A DNA stretch of 48,856 bases from Spirogloea muscicola (Eukaryota > Streptophyta > Zygnematophyceae > Spirogloeales > Spirogloeaceae): contig WELB01000217.1 of assembly GCA_009602725.1 (NCBI GenBank), forward strand, positions 128,034-176,889, in the 5' to 3' direction. Every line of letters starts with the position of its first letter. Within the stretch, counting starts at the first letter, position 1. Position numbers and translations under genes: made by a program. This document shows positions 1-9,818 of this stretch, piece by piece. A model generated the notes under the pieces. That model was not told where the DNA came from and searched no databases. It saw nothing but the letters and a program-made list of their open reading frames with translations.

Positions 1-436
1 GGGGGGGGGGGGGTGTTAGGATTGGCACTGACGGCCACGTCGGATGGGGAGGGGGGTTTCCCCCTCGATCCGCAGAGGGGGCCCCGCCAAACTGGCGGCT
101 CCGCGAGAACAGCGGCAAGGCGGAGTTGTCCCGCTGCGCTACGTCGACGGCTCCCCTCTGCCCGAGCACAGGAATGAAGGCGTGCCTCCCCGCGCAGGCG
201 GGGGCGGGAAACCTCCGCCGCTAGATTTAGCAGGGGCGCCGACGGCGGGGGCCACATCCCGGCTCCCCGTCACGGCCCCCCCCCGGCCCGGTGGTCCCAC
301 CGCCGGCCATGCGCGTGACACGTGGCCGCCCGCGGCGGCGCGTCGCCGTCACGACACGTGGCAGGGTTAGGCTCCGCCCTTCCCACGGTACAAGGCTCGC
401 CGTCTTACGGTCTGAGAAAAGCTGTGGCCCCCCACT

Positions 437-457
437 CCTAAACCCTAAACCCTAAAC
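437..457. repeat. CCCTAAA telomere-type tract
   Basis: Three consecutive CCTAAAC units match the plant/green-algal telomere heptamer (TTTAGGG on the other strand). The tract is too short to be a chromosome end and lies inside the window, so it is interstitial. Confidence 0.75.
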
Positions 458-526
458 AACCCGCTGAGACGTCGAAGGCCGAGCCAGTCCCACACTCGGA
501 CGTCGCCCTTCACCCTCGATCAGCCG

Positions 527-690
527 CTTCGCATGCGCCTGTCCATATCCCCTCCAGCGGTCCATGGCCCACGCCGTGCATCTGCGTGCCGGCACCGTGC
601 TCTAGCTGCAGCCTCCGGCTTCCGTCAAAGGGGTTGCTTTCAGGCGGCCAGTCTATCTGACTTGCGGCTCCTAACGAGAGGCTTACTAAT
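527..690 (+). repeat. Dispersed repeat family A, copy 1
   Basis: Shared landmarks, in order, are GCATCTGCGTGC, CTGCAGCCT, and a TTGCGGCTCCTAACGAGAGG-type end with a TACT just after it. The same order recurs at 1070-1220 and 3806-3960, and on the other strand at 21738-21865 and 22063-22180. Copies are visibly diverged, so this is an old, probably non-autonomous element; no coding capacity is seen. Confidence 0.6.
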
Positions 691-1069
691 CAGCAGCTGG
701 TTGAAAGAAGGGATCAAGAGTCAGGCCGCTGAAAGAGTCGTCTTGGCGCACATCCTTTGACAAAGACAAGCGTGGCCACGACGTACATTGATGCTTTAAA
801 TCGGGGTGTTGTAAGAGCTTGCCAGGACACAGTCCGACAAGCCCCACCAAAGGTCATTGTTGGGAAGGCAACACGTTATCCGTGCAGTCAGAGACCACAC
901 AAAAGCCAGCTCGCAGGGGGCCATGTTTGGTCAGGTTCCAAGCGGGCGACTGACTGCAGCTCCTCTACGGAAGTGAGACGAGCAATTTGAGGGTGACCCA
1001 ATTGGCTATCAATTGGCTACCACAGGGAGCAGGCTGACTTCAACGCAGCAGGCACTCTCGCGCAGGTGT

Positions 1070-1220
1070 ATTGCATGTGCCTGTCAGTCTCGCTGCAGCA
1101 GTCAATGGCACGCACATTGCATCTGCGTGCTGGCCGTGCATTGGCTGCAGCCTGTGACTCTGGCCAGGGGACCCGCTACTTGACCACAATCTCCAACCTG
1201 CGGCTGCTCAACAGAGCCTA
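1070..1220 (+). repeat. Dispersed repeat family A, copy 2
   Basis: Contains GCATCTGCGTGCTGGC, GGCTGCAGCCT and CCTGCGGCTGCTCA in the same order and spacing as the other family members. It is closest to the minus-strand copy at 22063-22180, which carries the same CTGCGGCTGCTCA string. Confidence 0.6.
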
Positions 1221-1302
1221 CTGAGTGCTTCGTGGCTACTTGACTCACTAGGTGCTTTAGAGCTCTCTCTGGCGCCTTCAAACGTTCTTCATTCATTTCT
1301 CT

Positions 1303-1329
1303 GGGCTGGCCTCTCACAGCCACCGCCCT
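1303..1329 (+). repeat. GGGCTGGC..CACAGCC short repeat
   Basis: The core GGGCTGGCCTCTCACAGCC is itself a small stem-loop (GGCTG/CAGCC). Related cores occur at 4103-4122, 33371-33410 and 33475-33500, with partial matches at 35901 and, on the minus strand, near 21984. The recurrence suggests a conserved end or internal motif of a small mobile element. Confidence 0.5.
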
Positions 1330-2830
1330 CGTCTGGAAGCGTTCCTTTTACAATTTGCTCTTTGTGGGAATGGTGCTGCGCCATTGTTCATGTGCCTTTC
1401 CTCGGGAATTTGCTGGTGTCGTATGGACGCTGCGACCTGCTGTAACGTTTCCTCCATTTGGGAGTGCCAACGGCGCTGGTTATTTCATATGACCGAGTAT
1501 GAAGCTGCCGTTTGGGTGTACCAGACTGCACCGCCAAATTCACGACACCGTATGTGTAGCTAAGCACGGGACAAGGCCCCGGGCATCGTGCCGCGTGCGT
1601 ACCGCCCAAGTGGGCCGGCTCGGCGTGGCCCTACTCCTGGAGCCGTTATCTCGTGCCGCGCATGCGAGACCACTTGCCTCGTGCCGCGCGGGCAAAAAGA
1701 TCATCCTAAAACTAAGCTCGGACCCTAAATCTCAATCCCCTTCGGAAGAGCTCACTTCTTCTGATCGGTCTCCTCATCGTCGGGCCCGCCACTCCGAGGG
1801 TGGACCTTGGGGCGACCCTCCGGCAAAAGCTAGTGCAAACAGTGGGGCTACTTGAAACGAAGCCCTAAACTCTTCTTATGCTAAGGTGGCTAAGGTAACA
1901 CTTTGACGTTAACACCCACGGTTGAGAACATGCAATTCCAACAGGCTAAGTTGGGGAGTCAGAGAGAGGCACAGCTCTGCTGCTGCCTGCTGCCGCAGCC
2001 GGTCGCGGCAGCCCTGCTGCTGCGTGCTGCACAGCCTGTCGCCGCAGCTCGTCGCTGCTGGCCATCGCCGGCTCTCTGTAAGTGCTGTTGCTGCGCCCAA
2101 TCTGGGGACAGCTTCTTAGCCGCTGACCCTTCGTTGAAGTACCAAGCTAGCTTGAAGAGATTGTCAGGGCATCAAGCAGGTGAAAGAGGTTGAAGGAAAA
2201 AAGAGCAAGTGGGCTGACGGCACACCCTCTGAGTGACGTGCTAGACAGGAAGCTAGATTGAATGACGTGCAACAGGTCCAGGGTATCACAGGAGAATAAC
2301 CTGAAGACGTTATGGTCGTCGACGCTGTCCACGCTGTCCACAATCTCGTCTGGGAGCTGGGCCCCGTTACACTATGCAGTAGAGGCCGTAGTAAAAGGGG
2401 GGGTAAAGGGAAGTTGTTGGCTACATAGCGCGGGGTAATGGTGGGGCTTTCTGTGCTGCCAATCACAGACATCGCCCTCAAACAGCTCTTGCAAATTAAG
2501 GAGATGGCTGTGAAAGGAAATGATAGGCCTGCACTACCTAGAAAGAGATGGCACTGTCGTGGAAGAGGAAGTGCCCACGACAACACGAGAGCGCAAACGA
2601 CTGGCGTAAATGTGAAGCTAGAGATAAGACCCCTACACAGAGGTGGCGAGGGCTATAAAGAACAACAGCGCTTCCAAATATTAAGGGCTACACGGCGAGG
2701 TGAAATGTCAGCCAAATTGAAAACGCAGTAGGAAGAAAGAAACATCTCCCCGAGGGCTACGTATCTGCCATCTAGTATTCAGGCACCGGTTAGCGACCTT
2801 TATGTTCTGACCCGTAGTTACTGAGCGGGT

Positions 2831-2900
2831 CAATCTCTGTAGGTTATGTAGGTCTTAAGATGTGCTTGCCTTTGTACTTAGCCATTTGACCTTCGTTTGT
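2831..2900 (+). repeat. Dispersed repeat family B, copy 1
   Basis: About 60 bases from GTCAATCT through TGTAGGTTATGTAGGTCTTA to TTTGTACTTAGCCATTTG recur almost unchanged at 22207-22290. The pair is far more similar than the family A copies, pointing to a more recent duplication or transposition. Confidence 0.7.
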
Positions 2901-3805
2901 TAACACACGACATTTGTTCCCGAAGAGGGATGAGATCCCCACTCAGCCCAGGCAAGACGTAGCCAGTCTATGCTCTGCCAACCCAGTCTGCACAGGGCCT
3001 GCGCCGGCAGCGCACGTCGGGTGCGCGTGCGGGGGCCTCCCACCTTCCGGGCCCACCCGTGAAGAGACGCGGAGCTAGCGGGGCCAATGCCACGGCGTAT
3101 AGGAGCGATGGTGGGCCCAAGCCACGTCGGGACAGGCTGCGCAGATGTGGCGAGCGCGCGCGAGCCAACCCCTGGCCCCCCCAGGGAGGGCTAGGCCATT
3201 ATAAACCCGCCGTGGCATGGCTGGCCCAAACAAACGGCATTCTTCCAATGCTTTCCGACAATTGAGCGCCCACTTGATTGAGCTATGGAAGGTAGGATCT
3301 TGCTTTGCGCCTTCCGGCCCCTTCCAGACCTTGAACTGTCCGTTGGGCTTGCCCCTCACACTTCTTCTCACAGCCATTGCCTTACAATACAAGAGCTCTT
3401 ATCGGCTGTCATCGGCTCTCCACTCGTAGCTACTGAGTGGTCCATCCTCCACCTCGTTCTGACATAGCATTTTCAGGCCCCTCCGTCATTGTGGCCCCTT
3501 TTTAGTCAATTCTTTTGGCTCTTCACAGCCCTTGTTCCCATCGGGAGAGCCACTTCTCTATCGGCTCCCGCCCCCTTTTGGGCTGGCTTTGCCAGCTCCT
3601 CTTCTCTGTGGGTGAGCACTTTCCATCCTCGGGAGCCTTCTCTGTGGGTGAGTTTATCCCACTCGCCGTCGACGTACACGGCGCCTTTGGCGCCAAATGG
3701 CTGGACCTCCTTCACCGCCTTGCGCGGCGAGCAGCGGCCCGCCGCGACGGGCAGCAAGGCGAGCAGCCTGGCTTCCATGTCGCCGGGTCCCTCGCCCAAG
3801 TTTAC

Positions 3806-3960
3806 CGGATGCGCCTGGCCGTCTCTTTGCAGCGGTCCCTAGCTTTTGCGGTCCACTTGCGCGCAGGCCGCGCTCTGGCGGCGGCCTCCGGCTTCCGTCA
3901 GGGCGACGTCTTTCCGCCTGCTAGCTACTCAGATTTGCATCTACTGACGAGAGGTTACTG
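3806..3960 (+). repeat. Dispersed repeat family A, copy 3
   Basis: Matches copy 1 over GCGGTCC, GGCCTCCGGCTTCCGTCA and the ACGAGAGG end followed by TTACT. Adjacent sequence (about 3230-3560) also has counterparts near 22140-22200 on the other strand, so the family A unit is probably longer than the segment aligned here. Confidence 0.6.
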
Positions 3961-3989
3961 AGAGTTCGCTTACTGCTGTCTCAGTCCTT

Positions 3990-4149
3990 AAGAAGCAAGC
4001 GCGGCCAGATTAACTGGCCCAAAAGAATGGACAAGGTCTGAAGGAGTCGGAGTGCTAAGGACCTTAGCACTCCGACTCCTTCAGACCTTGTCCATTTTTT
4101 TGGGCTGGCCTCTCCCAGCCACCAGTTAATCTGGCCGCGCTTGCTTCTT
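3990..4149. repeat. Near-perfect foldback (inverted repeat) with one-sided bulge
   Basis: The sequence is self-complementary around base 4061 with essentially no loop. Bases 4017-4105 pair with a single mismatch. On the right arm about 18 extra bases (4106-4123, carrying the GGCTGG..CCAGCC motif) interrupt pairing, after which a further 28 bp outer stem is perfect (from AAGAAGCAAGC at 3990 to its complement ending at 4149). This is a foldback transposable element, a hairpin RNA gene or an inverted-read artefact; the asymmetric insertion favours real DNA. Confidence 0.85.
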
Positions 4150-4616
4150 TCTCCTTTGGATGAGCTTACAGTCTTTAAAGGTCAACATCTTCCTTGGAAA
4201 CTGTAAGCTGACGTATCCAACCCAGGGGAGCGGGGCACGCGCTTGCGGGGGAACCCGCCGGTCAACCCCGGCCCAGCTGGTCGCCGCCGCGCCGAGTCCA
4301 CGCCGCCGGGCCGGGCAAGCCTCCCTTGGGGATACCGCCCCACGTGCACATGGCGGCGCCCCACGTGCCGCCGGCCTCGCCTTCCCGCCAATTGCGCGGC
4401 TCCCGACCCGCCCTGACTGGCGAGGACGGCGGGCTCCAGTAATGGAAGTCTCTTAGCGGCTGACCACGGTAATCGACAGCGTCTTCCCTCCTGCCTGCAA
4501 TTGTGGCCGGGCGCCCATAAAGCGCCCGGCTCAGCCTGATCTGTCGCCCACTTCGAGCGCCCACAAGAGCTGCCGCATCGCCCACGAGGACGCCGCCAGC
4601 CCGTCTCTGAGCCGCC

Positions 4617-7600
4617 ATGGCCTCGCTGCGCCTGGCGCCAGCGCCGGCGCTCGTTGGCGGCGCCGCCGCCCTGCCAGTCTGCACTGCCCTGCGGTGAGCG
4701 TGCGCTGCCCTCAACCATGTTGAAGGAACTCGGCAAAGTGACCCCATATCTTCGCGAGAAGGAGTGCCATCTTCAGAATATGGAGAAAGCTCGTTCCCTT
4801 TGCCGCTCTCTCGGCTCGTGTTGCTGGACAGAGCAGATGATGACAGGCGCTAGACTGTCACGCGAGGTCGAGTTCCGCTTGCCAATGGGCACTCGAGCAC
4901 CCAATGTGCACTTGGGCATTGACAAGCTTGGCCGTGCTCTCTCTCTGACCTGCATTGTGTTGTGTTGCACTGCACCTGTGGCCGTTTCAGTCCGTCTGGC
5001 GTGAGGACCCGCCGCTCTACGCGCCGCCTGCTCGTCCTGGGAGCCGCCTCCCAGGTCCGTAGACTGCAGTCCCTCTAACCTGCTGCCAATGGCCGGGCTG
5101 CCCCCAGCGTGACGCCTGTTCGCCTGTTCGGCTCTGGGCCGTGAGAGCTCGAGCTTAGTGGGCGCTGATTGTTGTGCAAGCGTGCAGCCAGGACCTCGTG
5201 GCGAGCCAGGGCCGGCCGCCGAGGACGCCAAGCCAGCCTCCAAATGCCCCTTCCCGCGCCAGCTCTTCCAGGTTACTTGACTACCTTATCTGCTGCCGTT
5301 GAGCCCCATACTACCACCATCTCTTGTCTGCAAAATGAAGCAGTCAGACAGCTTGTGGTTTTTCAGAAGCCAGAACTGCACCACCTTGTCAATTCTATTT
5401 GTACAAGCCGTCAAAGAGAGGGTCTCTGCAACGCTATAAGACAATGCTGCCCCTGACTCTCTCTCTCTCAGCAAAGGCCTCCCCTTTCCACAAGCCCACC
5501 TTGACACTGTGCCTCTGCTGTTACTCCATGGCATCAGCAGGAGAAGGAGCGAGGACCACTGCCAGCGTCCGCCTCGGCATCTGTGGCCTCTGCAAGCTCT
5601 GTGCAGGAGGTTCCTGGTAGTTGGGACAACCCGGGGGCTCTTCGTGACTCGCTGGATTACTGGTACCTCCAGGGCTGGCACAAATTTGTGACCTCGCGCA
5701 TGGAGAAATACAAGAGGTGTGGAGCTGGCTCAGAGGGATAGGATGAGGCATAAGTGCTTGTGCCTGCTGCCTTCCCTTGTCTCCATGCTTCGCTACCTTT
5801 GGCAAGGTTGCTACTTGTATCACACACTTGCCTATCAGTCAACGTCTCCACCTTACTACCTTGCACGTTGCTGAGTAGTCTGTCATGATGTCAATTTCCT
5901 GGCCAGCACAATTTTCAAGACCCACCTTGGGCCCGACCTTAACAACTCCAAGGTGGTCTATATCGTCGACCGAGCTGCTTATGACATTTTCTATGACTCG
6001 TCCAAGGTATGCTGACCCTTCTGGCTGCTTGGAGGAAGATTGCAAGCGGGAGCTTCATTCTTGTTGCTCCCTCACTATAGGCTGCTGCCTTTGTTCAGCT
6101 TGAATCGGTCCTTACTTGACCCTTGCATGGCACATCTTGCCAGGTGGACAAGAAGGACATCTTCTTTGGCCTATACAAGCCAGACCTTGAGACGTACTTC
6201 AATGGGTACAGAATCCTATCGCTGACGGACCCCACTGAGGAGAAGCACCAGCAACTCAAGGGCTACTGCATCAAGCTGCTGGTTACATATGGTCCCAAGC
6301 ACATCCCGGCAGCTGAGCAGGTGAGCGATAGTCACCTCATAATTGCACCACCTCGCAAGCTCCAGGCTTCAGCAAGCTCACTGACAGTATGGATCGGCTT
6401 GGGTGCCGCAGCTCACTCACTTCTTCTTCGACAAGTGGGAGCAAGCCATAGCCAAGGATGGGAAGGTGGAGGCTTTCAATGCCCTTGGCGAATACATGTG
6501 GAATTGGCACCTCATGGCCTTCAACTCCAAGAAGGTGCTGCAGGCCACTGACCTCCATTCCCTTGAGCACGGCGGCACTTTCCCATATCACTCTCATTCC
6601 TTGATCAGTGAGATGTTACTTTAACCGTCCGTTAAGAGCCCCAACGCCGCAGGCCTGGCAGCCCGGCAACCCGGAGATTGTCAGTGCTGACTTCATACCC
6701 CCGTGGGTAGGGCCCATGGTCTCCCCAACCATAAGCCTTCCTGGGAACCCAGTCAAGGAGTTTGTGATCAAGACCTTCATCCTGCCCATCGTCTCGAAGC
6801 TGGGCCTCGCCAAGCCGAGCCCCCACGATGCCCTTGAGTGAGTCAATCCGACTGGGCCATCACGAGCAGGCACTCGGCAAAGCTCATCAACTGCAGATGT
6901 GTGCCAGGCTTGGACCTCTTTATCCACCTTGGAAGCACTCGTGTGTTATTGTGCAGTGCCCAGCTCAAATTCTACGCCGAGAATATGGACGAGGCCGTCA
7001 CAATGGGCATGCAGGAGCCTTTCAATCTGACCAGGTCTTGCAATCTTAACACCACCCGTGTTGTTATCTGAGGCAGTCGTCCCCTGGCCCCTTCAAGGGT
7101 CCAGACTTATAAGACCAAAACCTACTATTGCTCTCCTGATACAAGCTCCTGCATGTATCAGGGAGGAAGCGCTTGTCAATCTCCAGTTCTTCATCAGCTT
7201 CAACTCTAGAGGCGCTGTTCAGGGCGCCTTTGCAGACACGCTCATGCAACTTGGAGTCATTCCTGGTGAGACCCTCCAATCTCTTGAGATTCTTGAGTTC
7301 TGTGCCTGTTCGAGTGAAGATACGTAACAGATATCGATGTCCTCTTTGATCCTCGGTGGATGTCCTTGGGCTTGTAAGAAGCGACACCTTGGGCTTGTAT
7401 AAAGCGACACCACTACCACCTGCTCAAGTACAAATCATCGATTAAGGTCATCTGGAGAATAAGAGCCGCTTGACAATGTGAGCAGAGCAGAAGTTGCCCC
7501 AATGACTGATTGCTCACACAGTGGTGGCGAGCCAGATGGAGTTCGACGGGACTTGATGAAGGACTTGAACGAGGAAGCTCAAGCGGCAGTGACAAAGACG

Positions 7601-8808
7601 GGTGGCAAGCTGACCATGGAGTCCGTGGCCAATATGCCCCTGCTCGAGAGCACCGTGTATGAAGTTCTCCGGCTTCACCCCCGTGTCTTCCACCAGGTGA
7701 CTCGAGCACCCATGCCTCCAGCACCCAGAAGCACGTCCACACTAGTTGGCTAGTGCTGCTTCGACAATCTGCAATAACGTGATGAACATGTACCTTAAGT
7801 GTGACTATTCTCACACTGAGCCAAGTACCTTATGAGGCGCAGCCTCTCTTCTGCCAATCTGCTGGCAGTGATCCGTCAGCAAAACCATGTCAGTAATCTG
7901 ATAAGCCAGTCACCTCCGGCACAAAATTTGTCAACATCAAGGATACCCGTTGCTGCTTTTTCAATTTTTCTATGGTCCTCTGGCAGCATGCAAGGATGAG
8001 GGAGGACCACATCATCAACACTCATACCGCGTCATACCAGCTGCACAAGGGCGACGTCATTTGTGGCGACTGCTACTTCGTGTCAAGGGACCCGAAGACT
8101 TTCCCCAACCCTGACGCCTTCGACCCCAGGTGTGCAGAATGGCTGCTCAAACAACTGGTAGTAGTGACTTTTGTAGGAGCTATGATATCACTTTTTGCTG
8201 CTACTACTGGGATTCTGAAAAATAGTTCAAGTACGTGCAATTTTAAGATGTGAAAGAGTTCAGGCTCATGTACGCTGTACTTAGCGGAAGACGGCTTCAT
8301 AGCAGCTTCTCAAGTAGCACCCTTGTCGAATTTTTCCAGGCGATTCCTGGGACCCAATAAAAGCAGCCTCATGAGGAACTTGCTTTGGTCTAATGGATAC
8401 CAGAGCCACAGTGTTGCTGACACCATCTCCAGCAAGCAGTGCCCGGGCAAGGACCTTGTGCCACTCCTCATGAAGGTACGTTGTTGCCTATTCTGCCACA
8501 TAATGCTCAATAGTTTACTCCATGACGATCTGGTAGGCTAATCTTTTGCATGGACAGAGCTCCCAATCCGGCTAACGGGTCGTCTGTACATCCTGCAGGT
8601 CTTTCTGGCACATTTTGTACTCCGCTACTCTTACATGGAGTTGACAGGCCCAACTGGATGGAATCTGGAGAAGATGCCCCTTGGGTCGTGCATGCAGGAG
8701 TATGCTGGCAAGGGTGAACAACACCTCTTCATCAAGAGCCTCACTCCTGCGCCACCTGCAAAGAGCGGGTCAGCTTTATCAAAGAGTCCGGTGTCTGCTA
8801 CCGTGTGA
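4617..8808 (+). CDS. CYP74: CYP74-family cytochrome P450 (allene oxide synthase / hydroperoxide lyase type)
   Basis: CYP74 enzymes rearrange fatty-acid hydroperoxides, without O2 or a reductase, to allene oxides or aldehydes in plastids. Inferred exons: 4617-4693, 4991-5054, 5188-5271, 5607-5716, 5907-6006, 6144-6320, 6412-6534, 6653-6837, 6957-7034, 7162-7265, 7536-7696, 7987-8129, 8340-8475, 8599-8808; all phases agree, giving about 583 residues. The first three exons encode an Ala/Arg-rich, acid-poor start (MASLRLAPAP..) typical of a plastid transit peptide. Then come EVPGSWDNPG..DSLDYWYLQG, KYKSTIF, VDKKDIFFGLY, GYRILSLTDPTEEKH, an I-helix SFNSRGAV lacking the usual P450 threonine, the ExxR helix (YEVLRLHP) and the haem loop SSKQCPGKD. 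AOS versus HPL cannot be decided by eye. Least certain are exons 7-8 and the first two acceptors. The haem-loop Pro after Cys differs from the usual plant Ala. Confidence 0.88.
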
Positions 8809-9818
8809 GAGCAGACCTTCGGGGTTGGGTGCCTTGGGCTTTCGCAGAAAAATCTGATAATACAGTCACAGATGTTGCTCATTCTTTTAAATATGTGCAG
8901 AGATGTGGCAGATTTGGCAGACGAGTTGTCCCTTGCTCTTTTTGACGCGTTACTTGGAGTACAGTCAAGCAAGCTTGCCGAGGCGAGCCATCATTATATT
9001 GTGGAGATTGTCATCAATTACTTATCCACCTACTCGCCTTGTTATGATAGTATATTGTTTCTAAATTTTATGCAGTGCCCTGTTGTATATTCAGTGTACC
9101 CTTCTCAATGCATTGGACTTTTGGTTGATGATGGGGACCAAGTGTTCTCTGCATCAGTAGTCCTGTTGCGGTCACTTTGGCAGATGTTCTGGATCACTTT
9201 ATCTCCCTGCATGCATACACCCTAAGTAGTTGAAGAAGTGAAAGGAGGCATCTTAGCAAGTAATAACCTTCAAGAAGTTGAGAGCATGAACGACGGTGAT
9301 GGTAGATCAATAACATGCATAACGCCCAAGACAGCATCAACCACAAGATAGGTACAGTCATATCGTATACTGCTTGAAGCAAGAACTCTAGCGAACTTCC
9401 AAGAAACAACCTTGAATCTGTGTACAACATGTACCCTGATAAAAGGTGGTCTACAACATCGTCGGCATTCAGGTATCTGACTCCACACTTTGACAGCGCC
9501 TTTTACAAAGAGCAGGTATCAGTAGGATAGCATCCGGTCATATAAGGGGATGAATATGTGCATGCAGTACGTTAAGTAGCTCGCAAGACCAACACTTGAG
9601 AATAGTAAGAATTGAAGGAGAACATTGCTGTCACTTTCCTTGGCAACATGTCAGGTGCCATTGACATGCTGGCAACGTGGCTTCCTGAGAAGCTGAACGA
9701 TGACTGTACAAGGCCGGAATGCAGATCCAAGCATATACCTTCTACTTGACTATCTTCAAGAACATTTGATAAGAAATTAAGAGGTCTTTAATGTCAGGCA
9801 CACAGAAGCGGTCAACAA
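8809..9818. other. Convergent intergenic region, CYP74 / TAM41
   Basis: This holds the 3' ends of two genes that face each other. No complete gene is recognised. Two short coding-looking stretches on the plus strand (about 9440-9514 and 9624-9730) read as plausible protein but match no family I know. Confidence 0.5.

Larger units (their letters stand above)
1..4616. other. Gene-poor left flank with diverged dispersed repeats
   Basis: No protein family is recognisable in any frame here; the open frames are short and low in complexity. The stretch begins with a run of 13 G. It holds three diverged copies of one repeat (about 527-690, 1070-1220, 3806-3960), one copy of a second repeat (2831-2900), several copies of a short GGGCTGGC..CACAGCC motif, a CCCTAAA tract (437-457) and a long foldback (3990-4149). 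The last 150 bases or so before 4617 are GC-rich and probably hold the promoter and 5' leader of the CYP74 gene. Confidence 0.6.

Noticed and set aside
437-457. Chromosome end (telomere)
   Set aside because: Only three units, followed by ordinary sequence on both sides; similar tracts are scattered through the window.
4182-4747. Long minus-strand frames opposite the CYP74 first exon
   Set aside because: GC-rich shadow frames with Arg/Gly-rich composition and no family likeness; the opposite strand has a convincing transit-peptide exon.
8872-9225. 117-codon frame after the CYP74 stop
   Set aside because: No family likeness and A/T-rich; most likely 3' untranslated or intergenic DNA.
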